A stretch of DNA of 64,000 nucleotides from Hymenobacter citatus (GCF_014333615.1 NZ_JACSCY010000005.1:186001-250000), one strand, 5' to 3'. Numbered from the stretch's first letter, positions 44,896 to 54,219 are shown. Notes: generated from the letters alone by a model not told the origin. Made by a program: numbers and translations.

Positions 44896-45017
44896 CCGGC
44901 CCGAAGGGGAAGTTGTGAATAGTGAACTTGTGAAGAGTACATGATGCGCACATTCACCTTCTCGACTTTCCCTTTTCTTATATTGAAAGGCCAAATATCA
45001 TTTCTTAAATACGCTGT

Positions 45018-46079
45018 ATGCTGCGCTGCTGTGCCGTTCTGTTTCTGCTGCTTCTTGTTCTCCCGCTGCTGGCGCAACCAAGTGCCCCCTACCGCAACCT
45101 GGTGATGGAGGGTGGCGGCATCTGCGGCATTGCCTACGGGGGCGCGTTGCAGGTGCTGGAAGAGCAGGGCGTGCTGGCGGACATTCGGCGGGTAGGGGGC
45201 ACATCGGCGGGAGCTATTCAGGCGGCGCTGCTGGCCGTGGGCTACTCACCCCAGCAGATTATCGACATTATCGACCGCACGCCGGTGCAGCGCCTCAACG
45301 ACGGGCGCTTTATCTTCTTCGGGGGTAGCAACCGCCTGCTGAAGCAGTACGGCTGGTACCGCGGCGACCAGTTTACGGAGTACCTGAGCGAGCTGGTGGG
45401 CCAGCAAACCCAGCAGCCCTACCTTACTTTGGGCCAGCTGCACCAGCTGGCGCTGGCGCAACCCACCCGCTACCGCGACCTATACACCACGGGCACCAAC
45501 CTGACTACCCAGCGCGTGCAGGTGTTCAGCTACGAAACCCATCCCGACCTGCGCGTAGCCGACGCCGTGCGCATCAGCATGAGCATTCCGCTGTACTTCC
45601 GGGCGGTGCTGCTGGATATGCAAGGCCACGTGGTAACGCGCCCCGCGAAAGGGCAGCCGGTGCACGTGCTGGTAGATGGCGGCCTGCTGGCCAACTACCC
45701 CATCGACCTGTTCGATGCCCCGCGCTACCAGCCGGCCGGCACCGGCCCGGCGGCTACCCCTACCCCCAACCCCGAAACCCTGGGCCTGCGCCTCGACCGT
45801 GCCGAGCAGATTGCCCTGGACACGCTGCCCAGCGGCCGGCAGCAGCTGGCTCCCTACCCCATTCAGAACTTCGGCTCCTATATGGGGGCGCTCTATTCGC
45901 TTTCTATTGAAAACCTGAACCCCGCCCAACCCCAAGACTGGCCCCGCACAGTGAGCATTAGCACGGCCGGTTTCAACCCCAAAATCAAGCGCATGACGGC
46001 AGCGCAGAAGCAACAGTTGGTACAGAGCGGCCGGGATGGTGCCGCGGCATTTTTTGGCCGAAACCGGGCGAGCCGCTGA
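45018..46079 (+). CDS. Exported patatin-like phospholipase
   Basis: A 353-residue lipid acyl hydrolase. Residues 1-19 are a signal peptide. The oxyanion hole is MEGGGICGIAYGGAL, the nucleophile Ser63 lies in GGTSAGAIQ, and the catalytic Asp220 in VDGGLLANYP completes the dyad. No C-terminal beta-barrel such as PlpD has, so it is probably periplasmic or surface-attached. The AT-rich 170 bases before it also serve the divergent tdh gene. Confidence 0.9.
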   Translation: MLRCCAVLFLLLLVLPLLAQPSAPYRNLVMEGGGICGIAYGGALQVLEEQGVLADIRRVGGTSAGAIQAALLAVGYSPQQIIDIIDRTPVQRLNDGRFIFFGGSNRLLKQYGWYRGDQFTEYLSELVGQQTQQPYLTLGQLHQLALAQPTRYRDLYTTGTNLTTQRVQVFSYETHPDLRVADAVRISMSIPLYFRAVLLDMQGHVVTRPAKGQPVHVLVDGGLLANYPIDLFDAPRYQPAGTGPAATPTPNPETLGLRLDRAEQIALDTLPSGRQQLAPYPIQNFGSYMGALYSLSIENLNPAQPQDWPRTVSISTAGFNPKIKRMTAAQKQQLVQSGRDGAAAFFGRNRASR

Positions 46080-46220
46080 GCAACCGGCCCTACCCACACT
46101 AATCGGTAACAGGCTACTACGCAGGAGCTTTTTTGCAGTCCGGTTTGTTGAAGAAGACGTATGTACCTGTGGTGGGCCGGCATGTTTGCCGGTCCGCTTT
46201 GGTCTTTTCTTGCTTTTCGT

Positions 46221-46892
46221 ATGAAACTCTTCCAATCCTTTCTGCTGGTACTGGCCACGGTGGCCTCTACCGCCTGCGCTCAACAACAACAGCCGGCCAG
46301 CGCGCTAAAACCTGCGCCCCTACCCAAAAACACCCAAGGCCTGGCTGTGGCTACCTTTGCCGGCGGCTGCTTCTGGAGCGTACAGGAAACTTTCCGGGAG
46401 GTGCGTGGCGTACGCGAAACCCTAGCGGGCTACGCCGGTGGCAAAGCGCAAAACCCTACCTATGAGGAAGTAGCTGGCCAGGAAACCGGCCACGCCGAGT
46501 CGGTGCAGGTGTACTACGACCCCAAGCAGGTGAGCTACCAGCAGCTGCTTGACGTGTTCTTTCTGGGTGCTCACAACCCCACGGAGCTGAACTATCAGGG
46601 CCCCGACCATGGTCCGGAATACCGCTCGGTGGCTTTCTACCGCACGCCCCAGGAAAAGCAGCAGATTGAAGCCGAAATCAAGAAAGTCAACGCCTCCCAT
46701 CATTATGGCAGCGCGCCAGTGGTAACGCAGGTAGTACCCATGCAGAAGTTCTGGCCCGCCGAGGGCTACCATCAAGGCTTCTACCGCGAGAATCCCAACC
46801 AAGGCTATATCGCCAACGTGTCGCGGCCCAAGGTGGAGAAGTTCCGCAAGGCCTTCCCGAACCTGCTGAAAGCCGACGTAGCGGCGCGGTAA
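46221..46892 (+). CDS. msrA: Peptide-methionine (S)-S-oxide reductase MsrA, exported
   Basis: Reduces S-methionine sulfoxide in proteins. 223 residues; the active Cys50 lies in FAGGCFWSVQETF, with GYAGG and EVAGQETGHAE following and HPTELN-like NPTELNYQG near residue 115. The N-terminus (MKLFQSFLLVLATVASTAC) is a signal peptide with a lipobox-like end, so the enzyme is probably periplasmic. The ATG at 46221 is used; the longer frame carries a chance upstream extension. Confidence 0.93.
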   Translation: MKLFQSFLLVLATVASTACAQQQQPASALKPAPLPKNTQGLAVATFAGGCFWSVQETFREVRGVRETLAGYAGGKAQNPTYEEVAGQETGHAESVQVYYDPKQVSYQQLLDVFFLGAHNPTELNYQGPDHGPEYRSVAFYRTPQEKQQIEAEIKKVNASHHYGSAPVVTQVVPMQKFWPAEGYHQGFYRENPNQGYIANVSRPKVEKFRKAFPNLLKADVAAR

Positions 46893-46931
46893 GCATGGTT
46901 TTATAGCCTTTCCGGAGTCAGTAAGCAAATG

Positions 46932-46992
46932 GAAGTCGGGTCGTTGCAAACGGCATGTTACCGTCGGCAATGTTCCGACTTCTGTATTTTTA
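46932..46992 (+). terminator. Nested-stem terminator after msrA
   Basis: GAAGTCGG pairs with CCGACTTC, TTGC with GCAA and ACGG with CCGT inside it, followed by TGTATTTTT. A convincing stop between msrA and kbl. Confidence 0.6.
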
Positions 46993-47082
46993 CCCAAGTT
47001 ACCCGGCGCCCCTACCCCACCGGCGTCATGAAGCCCAGGCTTCGCTCATTCAGTCATTCAGCCACTCAGTCACTCTTTATCT

Positions 47083-48333
47083 ATGTACGCTACCCTGCAA
47101 CCCGACCTCGAACAACAGCTTCAGGAAATCAAAGACAACGGCCTCTACAAGAAGGAGCGCGTCATCACCTCGCCCCAGGGCGCCGAAATTGAAACCCAGG
47201 AAGCGGGCGACGTGCTGAACTTCTGCGCCAACAACTACCTGGGCTTGTCATCGCACCCCGAGGTGATTGAGGCAGCCAAAGCGGCCATCGATACGCACGG
47301 CTACGGCATGTCGTCGGTGCGCTTTATTTGCGGCACGCAGGATATTCACAAAGAACTGGAACAGAAGCTGGCCGAGTTTCTGGGCACCGAAGACACTATT
47401 CTCTACGCCGCCGCTTTCGATGCCAACGGCGGTGTATTCGAGCCGCTGTTCAACGAGCAGGACGCTATTATCAGTGATGCGCTCAACCACGCCAGCATCA
47501 TCGACGGGGTGCGCCTGTGCAAGGCCCAGCGCTACCGCTACCAGCACAACAATATGGAGGACCTGGAAAAGCAGCTCCAGGACGCCCAGGCCAAAGGCAC
47601 GCGCCACCGCATCATCGTGACGGACGGCTCGTTCTCGATGGACGGCACCATTGCCCAGCTCGATAAAATCTGCGACCTGGCCGATAAATACGAGGCGCTG
47701 GTGATGATTGACGAGTGCCACTCCATGGGCTTTCTGGGCAAAACTGGCCGCGGCACCCACGAGTACCGCAACGTGATGGGCCGCGTAGACATCATCACTG
47801 GCACCCTGGGCAAGGCCCTGGGTGGCGCCATGGGTGGCTTCACCTCGGGCCGCAAAGAGATTATTGATATGCTGCGCCAGCGCAGCCGGCCCTACCTGTT
47901 CAGTAACACACTGGCCCCGGCCATTGTGGGTGCTTCGCTGCGCGTGCTGGAACTGCTCACCGAAAGCACCCAGCTCCGCGACCAGCTGGAGGAAAACACC
48001 AAGTACTTCCGCGAGAAAATGACCGAAGCCGGCTTCGACATCCGGCCCGGTGAGCATCCCATTGTGCCCGTAATGCTCTACGATGCCAAACTGAGCCAGG
48101 AGTTTGCGGCCAAAATGCTGGAAAAAGGTATTTATGTGGTGGGCTTCTACTACCCCGTGGTGCCGCAGGGACAGGCCCGCATTCGGGTGCAGCTCTCCGC
48201 CGCCCACACCCGCGAGCATCTGGACAAGGCCATTGCCGCTTTCGTGGAGGTAGGGCAGGAACTGGGCACGCTGAAAGACCGGAGTGCCGCTGCCGAAACC
48301 ACGCCCGGCCAGGTAGTGACCAATACACCCTAA
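47083..48333 (+). CDS. kbl: Glycine C-acetyltransferase (2-amino-3-ketobutyrate CoA ligase)
   Basis: PLP enzyme that splits 2-amino-3-oxobutyrate with CoA into glycine and acetyl-CoA, completing threonine breakdown with the dehydrogenase encoded at 43878. 416 residues; the PLP lysine is in [13 protein letters not shown], the cofactor Asp in [17 protein letters not shown], and [13 protein letters not shown] and HASIIDGVR are family motifs. The last 20 residues are a variable Ala/Thr-rich tail. Start at ATG 47083. Confidence 0.95.
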   Translation: MYATLQPDLEQQLQEIKDNGLYKKERVITSPQGAEIETQEAGDVLNFCANNYLGLSSHPEVIEAAKAAIDTHGYGMSSVRFICGTQDIHKELEQKLAEFLGTEDTILYAAAFDANGGVFEPLFNEQDAIISDALNHASIIDGVRLCKAQRYRYQHNNMEDLEKQLQDAQAKGTRHRIIVTDGSFSMDGTIAQLDKICDLADKYEALVMIDECHSMGFLGKTGRGTHEYRNVMGRVDIITGTLGKALGGAMGGFTSGRKEIIDMLRQRSRPYLFSNTLAPAIVGASLRVLELLTESTQLRDQLEENTKYFREKMTEAGFDIRPGEHPIVPVMLYDAKLSQEFAAKMLEKGIYVVGFYYPVVPQGQARIRVQLSAAHTREHLDKAIAAFVEVGQELGTLKDRSAAAETTPGQVVTNTP

Positions 48334-48422
48334 ACGGCACGTCGTCCTTCCTACCTTTTCTGTGCCAGTGACAACCAGGAGCCCGCTTCTCTTTTGCAAG
48401 TAGGATAGCACGGTTGACCCTC

Positions 48423-48486
48423 GTAAGAAAGCAGCCGGATTTCCGGGCTCAGGACGCTGAACCCGGAAATCCGACTGCTTTCTTAC
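48423..48486. terminator. Bidirectional terminator between kbl and cdaA
   Basis: GTAAGAAAGCAGCCGGATTT and its near-complement form a 25-bp stem with a 14-base loop. The cdaA stop codon (48483-48485) lies inside the right half of the stem. Confidence 0.8.
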
Positions 48487-49313
48487 GCCGCTACATCGGC
48501 AGAAGGCGTGGCGGTAGCGCGGGGCGCGGCGTTGAACAGGAACTCGTTGAGGCGGGCGCGCAGGTCGGCGGGGGCGAGGTTACGGAATACTTCGCCGCTG
48601 CGTACCAACGACACCTGCCCGGTTTCCTCACTTACCACTAGTACCACGGCATCCGTTACCTCGGTAAGGCCGATGGCAGCGCGGTGGCGCAGGCCCATGG
48701 AGGCGGGCACATCGGGATTTTCGCTTACGGGTAGAATGCAACGGGCGGCGTTGATGCGGCCATTGGCGATAATCACGGCGCCGTCGTGCAGGGGGCTGGT
48801 TTTGTTGAAAATACTCATTAGCAGGCGTTTGCTGATGGCCGCGTCAATCAGGTCGCCGGAGTCGGCGTAGAACTTCAGCTCCGTAGACATGGTGAAGGCG
48901 ATGAGCGCGCCCGTGTTCTTACCCGAGAGGCTCTTGGCTGCTTCCACAAACGGCGTGATGCTCATACGCTGCCCGCCGGTTTCGCGGCGCCACGAGAACG
49001 TACGCAACCGCTCCAGGGCCGTAGCCTTGCCGATATTCAGTAAAAACCGCCGGATTTCTTGCTGAAACAGCACCACCGACGCAATAACGCCCACGCTCAT
49101 AAACTGCCCCAAGATGCTGGTTAGCAGCTCCATACCGGCGGCCTTCACTACCAGATAGGTGAGGTAAAGCGACATCAGCCCCAGGAAAATCTTGAGAGCG
49201 ACGCTGCCCGTCAGTAGCTTATAGAGCTGGTAGAACAGCACCGTCACGAGCAGCACGTCGACAACGTCGATCCAGCCGACGCGCAGGAAGCCGATGGCAA
49301 AAGAGCTACTCAC
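48483..49313 (-). CDS. cdaA: Membrane diadenylate cyclase CdaA
   Basis: Makes cyclic di-AMP from two ATP. 276 residues: three N-terminal membrane helices (about 15-95), then the DAC domain with SPLHDGAVII (DGA motif) and MGLRHRAAIGL (RHR motif), both intact. The start is GTG, and it overlaps the TGA of folP as GTGA, so the two are translationally coupled. The cdaA/folP pairing is common in Bacteroidota. The C-terminal Ala/Thr-rich tail is variable. Confidence 0.95.
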   Translation of the reverse strand: MSSSFAIGFLRVGWIDVVDVLLVTVLFYQLYKLLTGSVALKIFLGLMSLYLTYLVVKAAGMELLTSILGQFMSVGVIASVVLFQQEIRRFLLNIGKATALERLRTFSWRRETGGQRMSITPFVEAAKSLSGKNTGALIAFTMSTELKFYADSGDLIDAAISKRLLMSIFNKTSPLHDGAVIIANGRINAARCILPVSENPDVPASMGLRHRAAIGLTEVTDAVVLVVSEETGQVSLVRSGEVFRNLAPADLRARLNEFLFNAAPRATATPSADVAA

Positions 49314-50206
49314 GGGGAAAGTGGAAAGGAAGGGTGGGCGGGGTAGGTGTTCGATACGAGGTGTATGGTTTGCATAGCCTCGGCTACGTCGTGTACGCGC
49401 AGCAGGCGGGCACCGTTGAGCAGGGCAATGGTATTGACGGCCACCGTGCCGGTAAGGGCGGCATCGGGCGTGAGGCCGAAGGGTTTGTACAACATGGCTT
49501 TGCGCGACAGCCCGGCTAGGATAGGTAGGCCCAGTACGTGCAGCTCGGGTAGGCGGCGCAGCAGCTCGTGGTTCTGGGCAGCCGTTTTGGCAAACCCAAA
49601 GCCAGGATCGAGCAGTACGTCGCGCACCCCAAAGGAGCGCAGCTGGGTGAGCTTGTCGCGGAAGTAACGCACGAGCTCCGTAACGATGTCGCCACTATAT
49701 TCAGTATGCTGAATCATGGTTTGGGGCGTGCCGCGCATGTGCATCAGCACGTAGGGCGCGTGCAGGCGGCCCACGGTGGTCAGCATTTCATCGTCGAGGG
49801 TGCCGCCGCTGATGTCGTTGAGGATATCGGCGCCGGCGGCCACGGCCTCGGAGGCCACGCTGGCCCGGAAGGTATCCACAGAAATAAACGCCTCGGGGAA
49901 GGCACGACGCACTGCTTCCACCGCGGGCACCACGCGGCGCTTTTCCTCGTCGGCGCTGATGTCCTCGGCGCCGGGGCGGGAGGAGTAGCCGCCCAAATCG
50001 AGCACGGCGGCACCGGCTTGCAGCATGGCTTCGGCGCGGCGCAGCAGGTCGGCATCAGACCCCACCCGGCTACCTTCGAAGAAGGAGTCGGGGGTGAGGT
50101 TGAGAATGCCCATCACCTGCGGGCGGCTCAAATCCAGCACCCGGCCATGGGGGCAGCGCAGGGTTTGCCTCGGCGAAAAACACGTATCTTGCGGAGCCTG
50201 GAGCAT
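49310..50206 (-). CDS. folP: Dihydropteroate synthase
   Basis: Condenses p-aminobenzoate with dihydropterin pyrophosphate in folate synthesis. 298 residues. MGILNLTPDSFFEGSR is the pterin-binding front, LDLGGYSSRPGAEDIS the loop that closes over the site, and DILNDISGG, DPGFGFAKT and AGLSRKAMLYK are further active-site pieces. Overlaps cdaA by four bases. The first about 20 residues before the conserved start may be untranslated. Confidence 0.95.
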   Translation of the reverse strand: MLQAPQDTCFSPRQTLRCPHGRVLDLSRPQVMGILNLTPDSFFEGSRVGSDADLLRRAEAMLQAGAAVLDLGGYSSRPGAEDISADEEKRRVVPAVEAVRRAFPEAFISVDTFRASVASEAVAAGADILNDISGGTLDDEMLTTVGRLHAPYVLMHMRGTPQTMIQHTEYSGDIVTELVRYFRDKLTQLRSFGVRDVLLDPGFGFAKTAAQNHELLRRLPELHVLGLPILAGLSRKAMLYKPFGLTPDAALTGTVAVNTIALLNGARLLRVHDVAEAMQTIHLVSNTYPAHPSFPLSP

Positions 50207-50221
50207 AGTTTCGGGGTGGGT

Positions 50222-50327
50222 CGTCTGTCATCCTGACGAAGGAAGGACCTTATGGAGATAGAACGAGTATCGTGCCCACGGTTCCTTCTGCTGTCATAAG
50301 GTCCTTCCTTCGTCAGGATGACAGACG
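50222..50327. repeat. Inverted repeat, family A
   Basis: Perfect 33-bp arms 50222-50254 and 50295-50327, loop 40 bases with GAACGAGTATCGTGCCCACG. The right arm word GGATGACAGACG supplies the ATG of the next gene at 50318. Confidence 0.94.
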
Positions 50328-50914
50328 CCTTCGTTTCCCAACAAAATAGGTTGAAAACCTTGCAAACGCAAACCCAGCACGAGTACGACCAGGTGATTGC
50401 GCGCTGCCGCACGCTGTTTCTGGCCAAAACCCACGACTACGGCACGGCTTGGCGCATCCTGCGCCTACCCTCCGTCACCGATCAGCTATACATTAAGGCT
50501 CAGCGCATTCGCTCCATTCAGGAGAAAGGCACGCAGTTGGTAGCCGATGGCGTGGAGGAAGAGTTTGTGGCCATCATCAACTACTGCGTGATTGCCTTGC
50601 TGCAGTTGCATCTGCCTACCGACGCCCCCCTGGACCTACCCACCGAGGAGGTAGCCGCTGCCTATGACCAGGAAATAGAGGCCAACCGCCAGCTGCTGTT
50701 CGCCAAAAACCACGACTACGGCGAGGCCTGGCGGCAGATGCGCATCTCCAGCATCACCGACATCATCCTGATGAAGCTGCACCGCACCAAGCAGATCGAA
50801 GACTTGGCGGGCCATACCCAGGTTTCGGAAGGCGTAGAAGCCAACTACCGCGACATGCTCAACTATGCGGTGTTTGTGTTGATTAAAATGGGGCTTGGGG
50901 GCTTGGGGACTTAG
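50318..50914 (+). CDS. DUF1599 protein, start and stop codon inside repeats
   Basis: A 198-residue protein with two tandem DUF1599 units: YDQVIARCRTLFLAKTHDYGTAWRILRLPS and, from about residue 110, YDQEIEANRQLLFAKNHDYGEAWRQMR (each quoted here only as landmark words HDYGTAWR and HDYGEAWR). Function unknown; conserved in Bacteroidota next to folP and a DoxX gene, as here. The ATG at 50318 is provided by the family A repeat, and the end GLGGLGT plus TAG by the tandem arm of the repeat at 50893. An in-frame TTG 13 codons later is an alternative start. Confidence 0.85.
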   Translation: MTDAFVSQQNRLKTLQTQTQHEYDQVIARCRTLFLAKTHDYGTAWRILRLPSVTDQLYIKAQRIRSIQEKGTQLVADGVEEEFVAIINYCVIALLQLHLPTDAPLDLPTEEVAAAYDQEIEANRQLLFAKNHDYGEAWRQMRISSITDIILMKLHRTKQIEDLAGHTQVSEGVEANYRDMLNYAVFVLIKMGLGGLGT

Positions 50915-51124
50915 GGTCTTGGATGTTATTTCGAGCCGCGGTAGCTAACTATTGAACGGCAGGCTCAGCATGACGTTCAACGTGCCAGCACGCGAGATTT
51001 CTCCCGCTGATCGAAATGACATACGCCCTCTACCCTACCATTTCCGTATTGGCGTGCGTGGCGTACCTTGCGCAATAGCTCCCGCACCACACCAAGACCC
51101 CAAGCTCCTAAGACCCCAAGACCC
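50893..51124. repeat. Composite inverted repeat, family H arms around a decayed inner hairpin
   Basis: Outer arms 50893-50922 and 51092-51124 are AAGACCCC/GGGGTCTT units. Inside, TTATTTCGAGC near 50927 pairs with GATCGAAATGAC near 51008, and a family C-like GCTCAGCATGACGTT lies between. The stop of the DUF1599 gene (50912-50914) is inside the left arm; the DoxX start follows the right arm by six bases. Confidence 0.78.
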
Positions 51125-51130
51125 TACCAT

Positions 51131-52231
51131 ATGAAACTGATTACGCGCATTTGTTGGGCGCTGCTGGGCATCGTGTTCATCTTCTCGGGCCTGATCAAGC
51201 TCAACGACCCGGTCGGTACGGGCCTCAAACTGGAAGAATACTTCGAGGTGTTTGCCCAGGATTTTGGCTCCTTTTTCCTGATTTTCCGCAATGTGGCTCG
51301 CACGCTGGCCATCATTCTTAGCACCTTGGAGGTGGTACTGGGCGTGGCGCTGCTGCTGCGCTGGTATCTGCGCAAAACGCTGTGGGTGCTGCTGGTCTTG
51401 CTGGTGTTCTTTGGCTTCCTCACGTTCTACTCGGCCGCGTTCAACAAAGTGACGGACTGCGGCTGCTTCGGCGACTTCCTGAAGCTGACGCCCTGGGCCT
51501 CGTTCACGAAGGACATGATCCTGTTGGGCCTGTGGGTGGTGGTCTACCGTGGGCAGCGCCACCTACGCTACTCCTACGCACCTGGGCAGCTGGGAATTAT
51601 GTACATCACCATTGCCACGGCCGTGTCGGCGGGGATTGGGGTGTATGCGCTGGGCCACTTGCCTTACTTCGATTTTCGCCCTTATAAGGTCGGCAACGAC
51701 ATTGGCAAGCTGATGCAGCCCTCAGCCCCGCTGCGTTACAAGTACATCATGACGCGCAACGGCGCGGAACAGGAGTTCACCGACTACCCTACCGATACCA
51801 CTTGGAAGTTCAAGGAGATGGTGGCCCTTAATCCGAATGATGGCCCCAAGATTACGGATTTCCGGGTGTGGAATGATGAAGGCGACTATACCCAAGAGTT
51901 GCTGAAAGGCAATAAGCTGGTGCTGATTGTGCAGAGCGTGGAGCGTGCCGACCGGGACCGGTTCAAGCAGATCAACCAGTTGCTGCTGGCTGCCGACTCG
52001 TCGAAGAAGAAGCTGATGCCGCTGGTAGTCACCAGCAGCAGCCCCGCCGACTTCGATGTGTTCCGCCACGACGTGAACCTGGTGGCGCCCGTGTACTACG
52101 CCGACGCTACCGTGCTCAAAACCATCATCCGATCCGACCCTGGTTTTCTGCTGCTGCAGAATGGGGTAGTGAAAGGCAAGTTCCACTACCACGACATCCC
52201 TACCCGCGCCAAGCTGGAAGGGCTTCTTTAA
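51131..52231 (+). CDS. DoxX-type membrane protein, BT_3928 family
   Basis: A 366-residue protein. Four N-terminal helices (about 5-145) carry the DoxX-like pattern IFSGLIKLNDPVGTGLKLEEY and the cysteine pair DCGCFGD between helices. Residues 180-366 form a soluble domain resembling a thioredoxin-like fold (NKLVLIVQSVERADRDRF, DPGFLLLQNGVVKGKFHYHD) without the CxxC. Located after DUF1599 in the order usual for the phylum. A role in electron or redox transfer across the membrane is plausible, not shown. Confidence 0.88.
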   Translation: MKLITRICWALLGIVFIFSGLIKLNDPVGTGLKLEEYFEVFAQDFGSFFLIFRNVARTLAIILSTLEVVLGVALLLRWYLRKTLWVLLVLLVFFGFLTFYSAAFNKVTDCGCFGDFLKLTPWASFTKDMILLGLWVVVYRGQRHLRYSYAPGQLGIMYITIATAVSAGIGVYALGHLPYFDFRPYKVGNDIGKLMQPSAPLRYKYIMTRNGAEQEFTDYPTDTTWKFKEMVALNPNDGPKITDFRVWNDEGDYTQELLKGNKLVLIVQSVERADRDRFKQINQLLLAADSSKKKLMPLVVTSSSPADFDVFRHDVNLVAPVYYADATVLKTIIRSDPGFLLLQNGVVKGKFHYHDIPTRAKLEGLL

Positions 52232-52243
52232 TTGACTATTTTT

Positions 52244-52351
52244 CACCTGTCATCCTGAGCTTGCGAAGGACCTTCTCACGGCAGAACGAGTCGTTGTTAT
52301 GACGGTCGTTCTGCCGTGAGAAGGTCCTTCGCAAGCTCAGGATGACAGGTG
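52244..52351. repeat. Perfect inverted repeat, family A
   Basis: 46-bp arms 52244-52289 and 52306-52351 without a mismatch and a 16-base loop GTCGTTGTTATGACGG. Begins 12 bases after the DoxX-protein stop. Confidence 0.97.
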
Positions 52352-52374
52352 TAGAAAGTGAACACGAAAACCGA

Positions 52375-53427
52375 ATGCTTTCTTTCTTACTCAGTCGGCT
52401 GGGCCAGGGCATTTTGGTGTTGATTGGGGTGGCCGTGACGGTGTTTTTTCTGTTCAACGTGCTGCCCGGCGACCCGGTGGCCCTGCTGGCCGGCCAGCGC
52501 TCCGACCCGGCCACCCGCGCCGCCATCAGCGCCGACCTGGGCCTCGACAAGCCCCTACCCGCCCAGCTGCTGGGCTACCTCAACGATGCCTCCCCGCTGG
52601 GCATCCATGCCCGCGACTCGGCCGCGGTAGCGCGCTACGGGGGTGTTGCGCTGCTGCCGCTGGGTAGCAAGGCACTGGTACTGAAAGCGCCCTACCTGCG
52701 TCGCTCGTTTCAGAGCAATAAGGACGTACTCAGCATCCTGCTCGACCACTTCACGGGCACCCTGTGGCTGGCGCTGGCTGCTATGCTGCTGGCAGCGGTA
52801 CTGGGTATTCTATTCGGCATTCTGGCGGCGCTGCGGCCCCACTCCTGGCTCGACCGTACGCTTATTACCACATCAGTGCTGGGTATTTCGGTGCCGTCCT
52901 TTGTGGCGGGCATCCTCATTGCCATGACGTTCGGGTTCTACTGGAGCCACTGGACCGGCCTCAACCTCACGGGCCAGCTCTACGAAACCGACCCGTTTAC
53001 GGGCAACCACCTGGTTCTGCGCAACTTGCTGCTACCCGCCTTCGCGCTGGGCATCCGGCCGTTGGCCATCATCACCCAGCTCACACGCTCGTCTATGCTG
53101 GATGTGCTCAGCCAGGACTACATCCGCACGGCGCGGGCCAAGGGGCTTTCGTCTTACCACACGGTGGTAGGGCACGCCCTAAAAAACGCCCTGAACCCAG
53201 TGGTAACGGCCGTATCGGGCTGGCTGGCTTCGCTGATGGCGGGCGCTTTCTTTATTGAGTACATCTTCAACTGGAAAGGCCTGGGCACCATTACGTTGCG
53301 CGCCGTTGAGAACCTAGATTTCCCCGTTGTGATGGGGGCTACCCTGTTCATTGCCTTCCTGTTCGTGGCCATCAACATCGTGGTCGACATGCTGTATGCC
53401 GTACTCGACCCAAGGGTCAAATTGTGA
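52375..53427 (+). CDS. ABC transporter permease, dipeptide/oligopeptide (DppB/OppB) type
   Basis: A 350-residue inner membrane subunit with six helices. The N-terminus FLLSRLGQGILVLIGVAVTVFF and VLPGDPVALL are the type signature, and the EAA loop in YIRTARAKGLSSYHTVVGHALKN contacts the ATPase. No other subunits are adjacent. ATG 52375 is preferred; an ATG at 52342 belongs to the repeat. The TGA is the first part of the next inverted repeat, directly after the last residues DPRVKL. Confidence 0.9.
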   Translation: MLSFLLSRLGQGILVLIGVAVTVFFLFNVLPGDPVALLAGQRSDPATRAAISADLGLDKPLPAQLLGYLNDASPLGIHARDSAAVARYGGVALLPLGSKALVLKAPYLRRSFQSNKDVLSILLDHFTGTLWLALAAMLLAAVLGILFGILAALRPHSWLDRTLITTSVLGISVPSFVAGILIAMTFGFYWSHWTGLNLTGQLYETDPFTGNHLVLRNLLLPAFALGIRPLAIITQLTRSSMLDVLSQDYIRTARAKGLSSYHTVVGHALKNALNPVVTAVSGWLASLMAGAFFIEYIFNWKGLGTITLRAVENLDFPVVMGATLFIAFLFVAINIVVDMLYAVLDPRVKL

Positions 53428-53574
53428 GATGGTGAATAAAAAGATGCCTGTCATCCTGAGCAGCGCGAAGGACCTTATCATGCCTGAACGGCAGGCGTAC
53501 CAACGACTCGTTCTGTGAGCACGAGGTCCTTCGCAAGCTCAGGATGACAGGCATCTTTTTACTCACCATCTCAC
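53424..53574. repeat. Inverted repeat, family A with tandem outer arms
   Basis: Arms 53424-53476 and 53524-53574; extra TCACCATC units continue on the right to about 53612. Contains the permease stop codon (53425-53427). Loop holds GAACGGCAGGCGTACCAACG. Confidence 0.9.
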
Positions 53575-53615
53575 CTCTCACCATATCACTACTCACCATC
53601 TCACCACTTCACCTC

Positions 53616-54137
53616 ATGCGACTTTACTTAATTGGAATGCCGGGAGCGGGTAAGACTACCCTGGGGCGGGGACTGGCCGTGGCCTACGAGGTGCCTTTTG
53701 TGGATCTGGATGCAGAAATTGTGCGCCGTGAGGGCCGCACGGTGGTAGATATTTTTCAGACGGAGGGTGAAGCTTACTTTCGTGAGCGGGAAGCGGCCAT
53801 TTTGCGGCTGGTGTTGCAGGAGTACCCTCGACTGGTGCTGGCTACCGGCGGCGGCACGCCCTGCTTTCACAACAGCCTCGATCTACTGCTCGAAACCGGC
53901 CTGACGCTCTATCTGGCCGTGCCTACCAGTGAGTTGCTGCGCCGGGTGTTGCGGGCCGCCGCTACGCGCCCCCTACTGGCCCCTGCCCGCGACGAAGCCG
54001 CCCTCCTGCTGCGCCTAGACGAAACCTTACGCGCCCGCCAAGAGTTTTACGAGCGCGCACCCCTTCGCTGCTCACCACCGGCCTGCACGTTACCCGCTGT
54101 GCGTGAACTCATTGACCGTTTTCGTACTACGGCGTAG
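53616..54137 (+). CDS. aroK: Shikimate kinase
   Basis: Phosphorylates shikimate in aromatic amino acid synthesis. 173 residues with the P-loop GMPGAGKTTLGRGLA, shikimate-binding VDLDAEIVRREGRTV and FREREAAIL, and LATGGGTPC; the lid region RPLL follows near residue 130. The ATG at 53616 is right behind the tandem arm of the previous repeat, and the longer frame through that arm is not real. Confidence 0.95.
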   Translation: MRLYLIGMPGAGKTTLGRGLAVAYEVPFVDLDAEIVRREGRTVVDIFQTEGEAYFREREAAILRLVLQEYPRLVLATGGGTPCFHNSLDLLLETGLTLYLAVPTSELLRRVLRAAATRPLLAPARDEAALLLRLDETLRARQEFYERAPLRCSPPACTLPAVRELIDRFRTTA

Positions 54138-54184
54138 GTGGCAGCCCCGAGAGTGAGCAGGCATGGCGTTTGCGTCAGGCTGCG

Positions 54185-54192
54185 TACTTTTG
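54185..54192 (+). promoter_or_regulatory. Bacteroidota -7 element (TACTTTTG)
   Basis: Lies 27 bases before the fatty acid hydroxylase ATG. No convincing -33 TTG at 19 bases. Confidence 0.5.
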
Positions 54193-54219
54193 ACCTTGAA
54201 TTCAGACGATTATTCTGTT

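Noticed and set aside
47248..48411. 387-codon minus-strand ORF
   Set aside because: Antisense of kbl, which has all PLP motifs.
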